Assembly: GCA_038235385.1 (NCBI GenBank) | Contig: JBBSTY010000001.1 | Span: forward strand, 62,001-126,000 | DNA length: 64,000 nucleotides | Source: JBBSTY01 sp038235385 | GTDB taxonomy: Bacteria; Actinomycetota; Acidimicrobiia; Acidimicrobiales; Acidimicrobilacustridaceae | Reading direction: 5' to 3' | In this document: piece after piece, positions 8,428 through 16,188 of the stretch | Layout of the letters: each line of letters starts with the position of its first letter | How positions within the stretch are numbered: the first letter of the stretch is position 1 | Translations under genes and position numbers: made by a program | The notes under the pieces: generated by a model | Database searches by the model: none | Seen by the model: the letters and a program-made list of their open reading frames with translations, nothing else | What the model was told of the DNA's origin: nothing

Positions 8428-8498
8428 GGCCTGACGTCTGATGTCCGAGACCTGAGGTCCGAGGTCTGAGGTTCGAGGTTCGAGGTCTGAGGTCTGAG
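8426..8498. repeat. Ten-copy heptamer tandem array (consensus GAGGTCT)
   Basis: Ten consecutive 7-base units plus three bases: GAGGCCT, GACGTCT, GATGTCC, GAGACCT, GAGGTCC, GAGGTCT, GAGGTTC, GAGGTTC, GAGGTCT, GAGGTCT, GAG. The array starts inside the cyclophilin stop codon and nearly fills the gap to the end of the convergent zinc-ribbon gene. The 3' units are the most homogeneous, as expected of slippage growth. Confidence 0.9.
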
Positions 8499-8521
8499 CC
8501 GGTGCGCGTCGCGACGCCGTG

Positions 8522-8737
8522 TCAGTCCTTGAGCGCCACGGCGTTGGGTGTGACGTTCATCTTCGGCTCGTAGGCCGCCACCTCGACCTCGCGCGCCGTG
8601 CCGCACTGGGTGGCGCGCAGCGTCTCACGACACGATGCGCACGGCCCGTAGAACGCCACCGTCGCCGTCTCCGCGCACCGGGGGCAGGTGATGGTGAGCA
8701 GTTCGGCATCGGGAGCTTCGGCGGCGGCGTGCGTCAT
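8522..8737 (-). CDS. Small zinc-ribbon protein of unknown function
   Basis: 71 residues from an ATG at 8737. It carries three CxxC or Cys pairs: CPRC (18-21), CASC (33-36) and a further Cys45, a zinc-ribbon-like arrangement. The C-terminus ends EVEVAAYEPKMNVTPNAVALKD. It has no signal sequence or membrane segment. Proteins like this are common, uncharacterised companions in actinobacterial genomes; zinc binding is inferred from the cysteines and no function is proposed. It is divergent from the 85-residue gene at 8897 and convergent with cyclophilin. Confidence 0.7.
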   Translation of the reverse strand: MTHAAAEAPDAELLTITCPRCAETATVAFYGPCASCRETLRATQCGTAREVEVAAYEPKMNVTPNAVALKD

Positions 8738-8794
8738 GGTCCCAGGGTGCCACGTCCGACGGCGGCGGCGGTGCACCCGACCTGCCGCATCGGG

Positions 8795-8833
8795 CTGTGG
8801 ACAAGAGGGGCAATCCACAGGGTTGCCCCTCTT
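8795..8833. promoter_or_regulatory. Interleaved perfect inverted repeats; also matches DnaA-box-like sequence
   Basis: Arm pair one is CTGTGGA (8795-8801) with TCCACAG (8814-8820). Arm pair two is AAGAGGGGCAA (8803-8813) with TTGCCCCTCTT (8823-8833). The pairs interlock, so in RNA they are either mutually exclusive or form an H-type pseudoknot. The complement of 8796-8804 reads TTGTCCACA, the actinobacterial DnaA-box consensus, and 8812-8819 gives AATCCACA in the other orientation. The site is between two divergent small genes. Confidence 0.6.
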
Positions 8834-8896
8834 CCTCCGCACAGGCGGTTGTCCGTACGGTGGGTTCGACACCGGACGAGCACCGCGGAGCAGCAG

Positions 8897-9154
8897 ATGG
8901 CGACCTACGACGTGATCCTCAAGGACCGCACCGTCGAGGTGATCGACGGGGCCGACGCCTACCAGCAGGAAGGGCAGATGACCACGTTCTTCGCCACGGG
9001 CGAAGGGCGTCAGGTGGTCGACTGCTGGAGCACGCGCCTGGCCAGCTTCCGCACCTCCGAGGTGCTGATCATCCGCCGGCTCGTCCCGGAGGACCCCTTC
9101 GAGGTCGAGGCGGGTGCTCGCACACCGCGCCTGGCCGACCTGCGATCCGCCTGA
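8897..9154 (+). CDS. Hypothetical 85-residue protein
   Basis: Starts at ATG 8897 (MATYDVILKDRTVEVIDGAD) and ends with the TGA that is built into a strong terminator hairpin. The sequence is a mixed alpha/beta soluble protein with one cysteine (VDCWSTR) and no signal or membrane segment. I do not recognise the family. Amino-acid composition and the terminator directly after the stop support it as a real gene. Its upstream region contains the interleaved inverted repeat at 8795-8833, which would lie in its 5' leader if transcription starts before it. Confidence 0.65.
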   Translation: MATYDVILKDRTVEVIDGADAYQQEGQMTTFFATGEGRQVVDCWSTRLASFRTSEVLIIRRLVPEDPFEVEAGARTPRLADLRSA

Positions 9155-9182
9155 GCCGGGCGGTCCACCGACCGCTCGGCTC
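9153..9182 (+). terminator. Strong hairpin terminator overlapping the stop codon
   Basis: A 13-base stem (9153-9165 with 9170-9182) closed by the tetraloop CACC, with one G:U pair. It starts on the second base of the preceding stop codon. There is no T-tract, as is common in GC-rich actinobacteria. It lies between convergent genes and may serve both directions. Confidence 0.75.
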
Positions 9183-9260
9183 CCCTGGTCCGTGTCGCCC
9201 GGTGCGTCTCCCCCGTCGGCCCCTCGGCATCCCGCCACGATCCCGGCGGCGGAACGACCC

Positions 9261-10388
9261 TCAGGGCACGTAGATCCCGAGCCAGGCCAGTGCGGCCATG
9301 GCGACGAGCCCGCTTCCGCACACCGCCAGGGCCACCTGCTCGAGCCGCCGTCGATCGGTCAACGTCGCCAGCGCGATGAGCAGCGGGAACGCCGCGAGCC
9401 CGTACCGCTCGAGCGAGTTGAGGTTGGCCGCGCTGATGGCGACCACCACCCCGAGGGCGGCGTACACCCCGTAGGACGCCGGCAGCCGCCGGAACGTCAC
9501 CACGACGAGGGCGAGGAACAGGATGGCGAACGGGACGTGCAGGCCGTCGCCGAAGCGTTCGACGCCGAACACGTCAGCGAACCCGTGGATCAGGCGCGAG
9601 ACCGGATCGATGCCGACGCCCCGGAGCGGGGCCTGCACCGAGAAGGGCAGCAGCATGTCCCCGAAGGTCCTGCCCACCCACACCAGGTAGCTCGCGAGCC
9701 CGACGACCGGCGCCACGACCGCGGCGACCCGGAGCGCCCGGTCGCCTGCCCGAGTGCCGCGCACCGACCGGATCGCTTCGATGGCGATGGGTGCCGCCAG
9801 CAAGATGCCCACCGGCCGGGTGAGCGCGGCGAGGAACCCGAACGCGGCTGCCCACCCGAAGCGGCCCCGCCGAGCGGCGAGGAAGGCGCCGATGCTGAGG
9901 AGCAGGAACAGCGCCTCGCCGTAGGCCCACACCAGCACGAACGCCGACGGGAAGAGCGCCGTGAGCCACACGGCGCGTTCGGCGGCGGCGTCGTCGCGCA
10001 GCTCGAAGCGGACGAGTCGCCGCATCGCCACCGCCGCGGCGAGGGAACAGGCGTTGGCCACCGCCACGAGCGCCAGGCTCTCGTTGCCACCGAGTGCGAG
10101 CGCGAGGGCCCGGCCGACGAGCGGGTACAGGGGGAAGAACCGCAGCGCCTCGTGCGGGAGGCCCTGGTAGCCCACCGATGCGATGTCGCGGTAGAACGTC
10201 CCGTCCCACGCCAGGAGGCCCTCGTCGAGCAGGTTGCTGCGACCGCCCGGTACCCAGTGCTCGAAGAGCGCGAGGGCGAGGAGGTAGGCGATGACGACCA
10301 GCGCCCGAGCGGCGAGCCACGACGGCAGCACGACCCGCAGGTCGTCCATCAGCTCGCCCCGTCGACGAACCCAGGTCGACGAGGTCAT
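9261..10388 (-). CDS. Polytopic mannosyltransferase-like glycosyltransferase (PIG-V/Gpi18-like)
   Basis: 375 residues with about nine to ten predicted membrane helices. Early extracytoplasmic blocks LLAWDGTFYRDIASVGYQG and EALRFFPLYPLVGR resemble the first-loop acidic/aromatic motif of PIG-V-type mannosyltransferases, which use polyprenyl-phosphate sugar on the outer side of the membrane. The ATG at 10388 overlaps the stop of the upstream gene (ATGA), so it is translated with the GT39-type protein. Likely role: adding a sugar to an exported glycan or glycolipid. The donor and acceptor are unknown. Confidence 0.75.
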   Translation of the reverse strand: MTSSTWVRRRGELMDDLRVVLPSWLAARALVVIAYLLALALFEHWVPGGRSNLLDEGLLAWDGTFYRDIASVGYQGLPHEALRFFPLYPLVGRALALALGGNESLALVAVANACSLAAAVAMRRLVRFELRDDAAAERAVWLTALFPSAFVLVWAYGEALFLLLSIGAFLAARRGRFGWAAAFGFLAALTRPVGILLAAPIAIEAIRSVRGTRAGDRALRVAAVVAPVVGLASYLVWVGRTFGDMLLPFSVQAPLRGVGIDPVSRLIHGFADVFGVERFGDGLHVPFAILFLALVVVTFRRLPASYGVYAALGVVVAISAANLNSLERYGLAAFPLLIALATLTDRRRLEQVALAVCGSGLVAMAALAWLGIYVP

Positions 10389-12001
10389 GCCTCGGCGGGG
10401 AACACCGTGAGGGTCGCGCTCTCGTAGTACCGAGAGCCCTCCTGGTTCATGAGGGTCTCGGGCGGGCGCACCCGGGCCAGCGCCTCGACGAGCGCATCGC
10501 ACGTGCCCTCATGGGTGAGGTAGGTGGTGCTCCAGACCACGAAGACCGCATGGTCGGCGCCGGCCAGGTCGAGCACCTGCGCGGCGTAGGCGTCGGGATC
10601 GGGGTCGGGCCTCGACCCGTAGTCGGTCCAGTCGATCAAGGCGGGCGGGTCGAGCGTGGGGTAGCCGACGAACACCAGGTCGTTCGGGAACGCTCGCATG
10701 GTGGCGGGACCGAGCTGATCCGGGCAGGTGACCACGACATCGCCCGACGAGGCCCGCTCGGCGACGAGGGGAGCCAGCGCGGTGGTCTGGGTGCGCTGGT
10801 AGGTGATGTTGAAGACCCCACCCATGGCCAGCAGGCCGAGGGTCGTGATGTAGACGAGCGCGAGGGCGAGCCGTCCGACGAACCGGGAGATGCCGGCGGC
10901 GGCGAACAGGAGGAGCAGGGGCACGAAGACCGACGCGTACCGGGTGGCGTAGGCGCTCCAGGTCACGTAGGTGACCACCAGTCCGATCACCGCGGTGAGG
11001 GCCAGGACGGTTGCCTCGGCGCGCAGGCGCGGGACGGGGCGCACGTCGAGCTCGATGCGCCACCGATCGAGACCGCGACCGAAGAGGCCGAGCAGCACCA
11101 GCACCACCAGGACCGAGCCCACGAAGGCGGCGTCGGCGAAGGCGCCGCCTCCCAGATCGGTGAAGGTCAGGGCCAGGTACGCAACCGGCCGGACGGGCCC
11201 GGCCCACGGGGTGCCCGTGTGGGCGGACTGGAAGAGCAGGGTCGGGACCCACGGGACGAACAGCACGACCCCAGCGATCAGTCCGAGCAGCGTCCGGACG
11301 GCGCCGGAGCGGACCGCAGGGCGCGGATCGCGACGCCACGTCCAGACGAGGACGATCCCCAGCGCGGCGGTCGGCCACATCACCCAGTAGTGCGTCCACA
11401 GCCCGGCGGCGACGACCACGGCCAGCAGACCGACCCGCCACCACTGCGCCCGGTCGCGACGCACGATGTCGTCGACGACGAGGTACCCCGCCAGCACGAG
11501 CACGGTGACGAGCGAGTACATCCGCGCCTCGGTGCCGTAGCGGATGAGGAACGGGGTGAGCGCGAACACCCCCAGGGACAACCAGCCCAGACGTCGGCCA
11601 CCGATGCGGCGACCCGCGACGAACGCCAGGACCATCGCCACGATCGACGCCACGCCCGCGAGCGCCCGCACGGCGATGTCGCTGTCGCCGAACACCGAGA
11701 TCCAGAGGTGCAGCAGGACGTAGTAGAGCGGCGGGTGGCCGTCGTGGCGCAGGGCACCCGTGATGTCGCCCAGCGGCAGCTGGGCGATGTTCACGCTGAG
11801 CGCCTCGTCGAGCCAGAGCCCCGAACGCGTGGTGAAGCGCAGGACGACCCCAGCCGCGACGGCGAGGACCGTGGCCACCACCACCTCGAGCGCGATCGGC
11901 GCGTCGGGCCCGGTGGGCGCGGTGTCCCCGGTCGAAGGTTCGGTCCCCGTCGCAGCCACGGCGCAGGAGCGTAGTGCCCCCTCCGAGGCGTCCCCGCCCA
12001 C
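10385..12001 (-). CDS. Glycosyltransferase family 39-type membrane protein (ArnT/PMT-like)
   Basis: About 538 residues: a polytopic N-terminal part with the GT39 signature LDEALSVNIAQLPLGDI (acidic first loop) and HDGHPPLYYVLLHLW, followed by several helices and a C-terminal soluble extracytoplasmic domain (from about residue 390) with CPDQLGPA and DWTDYGSRPDPDPD. Family members transfer a sugar from a lipid-phosphate donor on the outer membrane face. Translation can begin at GTG 12001 or at an internal GTG at 11959; neither has a clear ribosome site. It is the first gene of a two-gene operon with the PIG-V-like protein and diverges from the gene at 12143. Confidence 0.82.
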   Translation of the reverse strand: MGGDASEGALRSCAVAATGTEPSTGDTAPTGPDAPIALEVVVATVLAVAAGVVLRFTTRSGLWLDEALSVNIAQLPLGDITGALRHDGHPPLYYVLLHLWISVFGDSDIAVRALAGVASIVAMVLAFVAGRRIGGRRLGWLSLGVFALTPFLIRYGTEARMYSLVTVLVLAGYLVVDDIVRRDRAQWWRVGLLAVVVAAGLWTHYWVMWPTAALGIVLVWTWRRDPRPAVRSGAVRTLLGLIAGVVLFVPWVPTLLFQSAHTGTPWAGPVRPVAYLALTFTDLGGGAFADAAFVGSVLVVLVLLGLFGRGLDRWRIELDVRPVPRLRAEATVLALTAVIGLVVTYVTWSAYATRYASVFVPLLLLFAAAGISRFVGRLALALVYITTLGLLAMGGVFNITYQRTQTTALAPLVAERASSGDVVVTCPDQLGPATMRAFPNDLVFVGYPTLDPPALIDWTDYGSRPDPDPDAYAAQVLDLAGADHAVFVVWSTTYLTHEGTCDALVEALARVRPPETLMNQEGSRYYESATLTVFPAEA

Positions 12002-12093
12002 CCAAGCGAGGTGGGCCCGGACGGAACGTCGGGCCGATCACGGCCGATCACGGCCGGTCGCGACCGGTGCCCGACCACGCCGAGGGCCTTCAC

Positions 12094-12099
12094 TACACT
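12094..12099 (+). promoter_or_regulatory. Candidate -10 element TACACT
   Basis: TACACT lies 43 bases before the ATG at 12143 in the divergent intergenic region. The same hexamer preceded by CAC occurs before the oxidase gene at 53871, and TACACT occurs before 21876. No -35 box is convincing. Confidence 0.35.
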
Positions 12100-12142
12100 G
12101 CGGCCGCGCTCCCGTGTGCGCTCGACACCGAGCCGATCTCCT

Positions 12143-13561
12143 ATGCCCGCCGACACCCTCGCTGCCCCGACCCCGTCCCGGCGCGTCGGGACCTTCGGGA
12201 TCGGCTTGGCCGTGATCACCCTGGTCGGTTTCATCGGCCGGGTCGTCTCCGTGCTGGCGACGAGGGGTGACACCGACCTGTGCGGTCTCGACCTGTGCGG
12301 GGACGCCCTCTACTACAGCGCCCAGGCGCACGTGATCGGCCAGGGCGGGGGCTACACCGCCTTCATGGATCCGGCGGTGCAGACCGCCGACCACCCACCG
12401 CTCACCGCCGCCCTGCTGGCCCCCGTGTCGTTCGTGCTCGGGGGCGACACCTCCCCAATCACCGCCCAGCGCCTGGCCATGGCGTTCGCCGGTGCCGCGG
12501 TGATCGTCGCGGTCGGCCTGCTCGGCCGACGCATCGGAGGGCGCCGGGGAACCAGCGTCGGGTTGATCGCCGCCGCCATCGCTGCGGTCGACGCCAACTT
12601 CTGGATGAACGACATCATCGTGATGTCCGAGACGTTCGGCACCCTGGGGATCGCCGTCGTCCTGCTGTTGATCTACCGGTTCGTCGACCGTCCGTCGGTC
12701 GGCCGCGCCGCGGCGGTGGGCGTCGTCGTGGGGATCACCATGCTGGCCCGCGCCGAACTGGCGCTGTTCCTCCCGGTGACGTTCGCGCCCATGGCCCTCT
12801 GGGCTCGGTCGCTCACCGTCCCCGCACGCATCGGTCGGATCGCGCTCGCCGGCGTCTGCGCGCTGGCCGTGCTCGTGCCGTGGACGGCGTACAACCTCGG
12901 GCGCTTCGAGAAGCCGGTCCTCATCTCCACCAACGACGGGCTCACGCTGGTCGGCGCCAACTGCGACGACGTCTACGGCGTTCGCGATCGCGGTGGCATC
13001 GGGTTCTGGAGCCTCTCCTGCGCCGAGGAGCTCCGACCGCTGATCCCGGCCGAGGCCGATCAGTCGGAGGTCTCGGCCGCGTACCGCGACCTGGCGATCA
13101 CCTACATCTCGGACCACCAGCGCCTCATCCCCGAGGTGGTCGCCTTCCGGATCGGGCGAACGGTGGGGCTCTACGCACCCGCCGACATGGTCTGGTTGAA
13201 CATGGGCGAGGGCCGTGCCCGCTGGGCGTCGTGGGTCGGCATGATCCAGTGGTACCTGCTGGCACCCGCCGCCGTCGCCGGTGTCATCGTGCTGCGCCGC
13301 CGGCGGGTGGCCGTCTGGCCGCTGGCGTCGACCGCGATCATGGTGCTGATCACCGTCGTCGCCTTCTACGGCATCGTGCGGTTCCGCCTGCCGGCCGATG
13401 TTGCGGTCGTGGTCCTCGCCGCGGCTGCGATCGACGCGCTGGCCCGACGGCTCCTCCGACGAGATCCCGACGACGGCGACCAGCGGTCGGCGGACGACGG
13501 CGCCGATCCATCCCGTCGCTCCCCCGCAGCCGTCCGTCCCGACCCCGAGCCGGTCACGTGA
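12143..13561 (+). CDS. GT39-type membrane glycosyltransferase, paralogue A
   Basis: 472 residues, with about ten helices. The first loop holds the acidic CGDALYYSAQAHVI and ADHPPLTAALLAP. A mid-protein extracytoplasmic loop contains a cysteine pair (GANCDDVYG...FWSLSC), followed by FRIGRTVGLYAPADMVWLN and a late VRFRLPADVAVVVL. These three blocks are shared with the proteins encoded at 18766-20382 and 20382-21740, showing that the three are paralogues. The likely role is sugar transfer from polyprenyl-phosphate donors on the outer membrane face. The GTGA overlap with the acyltransferase couples the two. Confidence 0.82.
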   Translation: MPADTLAAPTPSRRVGTFGIGLAVITLVGFIGRVVSVLATRGDTDLCGLDLCGDALYYSAQAHVIGQGGGYTAFMDPAVQTADHPPLTAALLAPVSFVLGGDTSPITAQRLAMAFAGAAVIVAVGLLGRRIGGRRGTSVGLIAAAIAAVDANFWMNDIIVMSETFGTLGIAVVLLLIYRFVDRPSVGRAAAVGVVVGITMLARAELALFLPVTFAPMALWARSLTVPARIGRIALAGVCALAVLVPWTAYNLGRFEKPVLISTNDGLTLVGANCDDVYGVRDRGGIGFWSLSCAEELRPLIPAEADQSEVSAAYRDLAITYISDHQRLIPEVVAFRIGRTVGLYAPADMVWLNMGEGRARWASWVGMIQWYLLAPAAVAGVIVLRRRRVAVWPLASTAIMVLITVVAFYGIVRFRLPADVAVVVLAAAAIDALARRLLRRDPDDGDQRSADDGADPSRRSPAAVRPDPEPVT

Positions 13562-14880
13562 CCACGCCCGACGCGGGTGCACCGACGATCGTTCCCGAGC
13601 GCAGCGGCGGCACCCACTTCCCGTGCCTCGACGCCTACCGGGGCATCGGCATGACCATGGTGCTGTTGAACCACGCGGCCTACTCCACCGGGTTCATCCT
13701 GCGCGACACCGCGCTCGCCACCACCCTCGCGCCGCTGATCGCCCGCCTCGACCTCAGCGTGCCGATGTTCTTCGTCATGTCCGCGTTCTTGTTGTACCGC
13801 CCGTTCGTGAAGGCCGCCCTCACCGACCGCGACCCGCTGCCGACCCGCACGTTCTACCGACGTCGCGTCCTGCGGTTGATGCCTGCGTACTGGTTCGCGC
13901 TCGTGGCCCTGAGCGTGCTCGTCGGGCTCCACATCGCCAGTGCGCTCGGGTGGGTCTCGAACGCGTTCTTCCTCCAGGCGGTGGGGGTACCGGCGCAGGT
14001 CTGCGACGACCGCGGCCAGTGCCACGTGGCGTACGGGATCACCCAGGCCTGGAGCCTCGGCGTGGAGGCGACGTTCTACCTGCTGGTGCCCCTCTACGGC
14101 TCCCTGCTGCGTCGGCTGGGTCGGGCCCGGGGACTCCGGGGACGGGTCGGGTTGCAGCTCGCCGGTCTGGCCGTCGTGTACGCGGTGGGCACCGCGTTCC
14201 GGGCCTTCGTGGTGATGGTGGAACCGTCCTGGGCCGAGCAGTCGCTGCTGTGGCTCCCGATGTTCCTCGACCTGTTCGCCCTGGGGATGGCGCTCGCCGT
14301 CGTGAGTGCCGCGCTGTCCGCCGGACAGGTGCTCCCCCGCGCCGGCTCCTGGCTCGCCGATCATCCGGTGACCTGCTGGGTCATCGCCGGGCTGATCTTC
14401 CTGGCCGTCACGCGGATGCCCTACCCGGCCCAGCCGTTCGGTCTCCGCGACTCGACCGGCTACTCGGACTACCTGCCCCGCCAGTTCGCCTACGGCATCG
14501 CATCGGTGCTCTGGCTGTGGCCGGCGATCTTCGGCGACCAGACCCGAGGTTGGCTCCGGCGGGCGCTCGCCTCCCGGGCCCTCGTCTACCTCGGCGCCGT
14601 GTCGCTCAGCTTCTACCTCTGGCACCTGGTGATCATCGAGAAGGTCAAGGAGTGGACCACGCCCGGGTACGACCTGATCCTCGAACGCGCCCGCAACCCC
14701 CGTCCGGGGAACACCCTCGACGCGGTGGGGACCTTCACCGGCTCCTACCTCCGGGTCGTCGTGATCTCGTGGGTCATCTCCTTCGTCGTGGCCAGCATCG
14801 CGTTCCGGTTCGTCGAGCTGCCGTTCCTGCGCCTCAAGGACCAACCGCTGGGTGCCGTGTTCCGGCGCCGTAGGCTGTGA
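13558..14880 (+). CDS. Acyltransferase family 3 (OafA/YrhL-like) membrane O-acyltransferase
   Basis: 440 residues from a GTG that overlaps the previous stop. The N-terminal block FPCLDAYRGIGMTMVLLNHA carries the arginine and histidine typical of acyltransferase 3 proteins, followed by about ten membrane helices, GITQAWSLGVEATFYLLVP and the late LSFYLWHLVIIEK motif. Such proteins move acetyl or other acyl groups across the membrane onto sugars of surface polysaccharides. No fused SGNH domain is present, but a separate SGNH-like protein is encoded at 21876. Position between glycosyltransferases supports a role in decorating the same glycan. Confidence 0.9.
   Translation: MTTPDAGAPTIVPERSGGTHFPCLDAYRGIGMTMVLLNHAAYSTGFILRDTALATTLAPLIARLDLSVPMFFVMSAFLLYRPFVKAALTDRDPLPTRTFYRRRVLRLMPAYWFALVALSVLVGLHIASALGWVSNAFFLQAVGVPAQVCDDRGQCHVAYGITQAWSLGVEATFYLLVPLYGSLLRRLGRARGLRGRVGLQLAGLAVVYAVGTAFRAFVVMVEPSWAEQSLLWLPMFLDLFALGMALAVVSAALSAGQVLPRAGSWLADHPVTCWVIAGLIFLAVTRMPYPAQPFGLRDSTGYSDYLPRQFAYGIASVLWLWPAIFGDQTRGWLRRALASRALVYLGAVSLSFYLWHLVIIEKVKEWTTPGYDLILERARNPRPGNTLDAVGTFTGSYLRVVVISWVISFVVASIAFRFVELPFLRLKDQPLGAVFRRRRL
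14871..14876 (+). promoter_or_regulatory. Candidate leaderless -10 element (TAGGCT)
   Basis: TAGGCT inside the last codons of the acyltransferase gene ends seven bases before the ATG of the GT2 gene. It may give the GT2-DUF2304 pair its own start in addition to operon read-through. Confidence 0.3.
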
Positions 14881-14883
14881 CCG

Positions 14884-15693
14884 ATGCGTGACCGCACGAG
14901 CCGTCGAGCGTCGACGCTGATCATCATCCCGGCCAAGGACGAGGAGGAGGCCCTGCCGACCGTCCTGGCCAACCTGGCGGCGACCGTCCCCGAGCTCGAC
15001 GTCGTGGTGATCGACGACGGGTCCACCGACGCGACGGCTGCGGTGGCCCGTGCCGGCGGTGCCGCGGTGCTGTCGCTCCCGTTCAACCTGGGCATCGGTG
15101 GCGCGTTGCGGACCGGGTTCCGCTACGCCGTGCGCGAGGGTTACGAGCGAGGGGTGCAGTTCGACGCCGACGGCCAGCACGACTCGACCCAGATCGCCGC
15201 GCTGATCGAGGCGCTCGACGACGGGGCCGACATGGTGATCGGCAACCGCTTCGGAGGCCAGAGCCACACCTACGAGCTCGGGCGGGTGCGCGCCGGCGCC
15301 ATGGGCTTGATGCGCTTCTTCGTCCGGCAGTTCTCCGGGCAGCGCTTCACCGACACCAGCTCGGGCTTCCGTGGGTTCAGCCGCGAGGTGCTCGAGCTCT
15401 TCGCCCGGGAGTACCCCGCCGAGTACATGGAGTCGGTGGAGGCCCTCCTGTTGGCGAGCGCCGAGGGCTTCCGCGTCGACGAGGTGCCGATCCAGATGCA
15501 CAACCGCGAGCTGGGCCAGCCGTCCAACCAGCGGCTCAAGCTCCTGTACCACTACCTGCGGCTCCTGCTCGTCATCACCGCCCAGGCCGCGCCCCGCAAG
15601 CGGTCGCGTCGCCGCGCCGCCCGGTCGGCATGGAGCACCGCGACGAACGCCGCCGCCCCGCCCCGCCCCGACCCCCAGGAGGTCCATCCGTGA
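14884..15693 (+). CDS. Glycosyltransferase family 2, polyprenol-phosphate sugar synthase-like
   Basis: 269 residues of GT-A fold. The nucleotide-sugar motif VVVIDDGSTDAT (about 40-51) and the metal motif QFDADGQHD (about 91-99) are intact, followed by GNRFGGQ and DTSSGFRGFSREVLELF, as in DPM1/GtrB-like enzymes that load a sugar onto polyprenyl phosphate. It lacks the C-terminal membrane helices of GtrB. The DUF2304 protein encoded immediately downstream (GTGA overlap) is a frequent partner and may supply the membrane anchor. The product would be the donor for the GT39-type transferases nearby. Confidence 0.9.
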   Translation: MRDRTSRRASTLIIIPAKDEEEALPTVLANLAATVPELDVVVIDDGSTDATAAVARAGGAAVLSLPFNLGIGGALRTGFRYAVREGYERGVQFDADGQHDSTQIAALIEALDDGADMVIGNRFGGQSHTYELGRVRAGAMGLMRFFVRQFSGQRFTDTSSGFRGFSREVLELFAREYPAEYMESVEALLLASAEGFRVDEVPIQMHNRELGQPSNQRLKLLYHYLRLLLVITAQAAPRKRSRRRAARSAWSTATNAAAPPRPDPQEVHP

Positions 15694-16178
15694 TCGCCGC
15701 CGAGAGCGGGCCGGCGACGGCGATCCTCGCGCAGGAGGCCACCGAGGTGGTGGGCGACCTCTCGACGCGCGGCCATGTGTTCATCGCCGTCGTGACGGTC
15801 CTGGCGCTGGTGTTCATCCTGCGTCTCGTCCGGCGGCGCCAACTCGCCGGCAAGTACGCCATGTTGTGGACCGCCGTCGCCGCAGCGCTCGGCGTGCTCG
15901 CCATCTGGCCCGGCCTGCTCAAGTCGCTGTCGGCGTTCGTCGGCGTGTACTACCCGCCAGCCCTGTTCCTGCTCATCACGACGGGCTTCCTCTTCGTGGT
16001 CGTCATCCAGTTCTCCTGGGAGCTGAGCCGCAACGAGGACCGCACCCGCACCCTGGCCGAGGAGATCGCGCTCCTGCGCGCCGAGCTGGGGCTCCCGCTC
16101 GAGCAGCGCCGGGCCGAGCCCGACACCGTGGCACCGGATGCCACGCCGTCGGAGACGCCGGCCGAGCCGCCCGTGTGA
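15690..16178 (+). CDS. DUF2304 family membrane protein
   Basis: 162 residues from GTG 15690, overlapping the GT2 stop. Three hydrophobic segments (about 24-44, 54-70, 78-100 of the product) include LVFILRLVRRRQLAGKYAMLW and PALFLLITTGFLFVVVIQFS, the DUF2304 pattern; a charged coiled-coil-like stretch (LSRNEDRTRTLAEEIALLRAEL) follows, then a Pro/Glu tail. DUF2304 proteins typically follow GT2 polyprenyl-phosphate transferases and are thought to assist them at the membrane. The stop codon forms part of a small palindrome shared with the convergent gene. Confidence 0.85.
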   Translation: MIAAESGPATAILAQEATEVVGDLSTRGHVFIAVVTVLALVFILRLVRRRQLAGKYAMLWTAVAAALGVLAIWPGLLKSLSAFVGVYYPPALFLLITTGFLFVVVIQFSWELSRNEDRTRTLAEEIALLRAELGLPLEQRRAEPDTVAPDATPSETPAEPPV

Positions 16179-16188
16179 GCGTCGCTCA
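16176..16188. terminator. Thirteen-base palindrome spanning both convergent stop codons
   Basis: TGAGCG, T, CGCTCA: the left arm is the TGA of the DUF2304 gene and the right arm is the complement of the methyltransferase stop. In RNA it gives a 5-base stem with a 3-base loop. Too weak alone for firm assignment as a terminator. Confidence 0.35.

Noticed and set aside
8426..8498. CRISPR array
   Set aside because: Repeat units are seven bases with no spacers and no cas genes nearby; it is a simple tandem repeat. The same applies to the arrays at 36293 and 48969.
13366..15687. Minus-strand open frame of about 770 codons opposite the acyltransferase and GT2 genes
   Set aside because: Antisense shadow; the plus strand carries recognised membrane and glycosyltransferase motifs, the minus product is low-complexity and charged.
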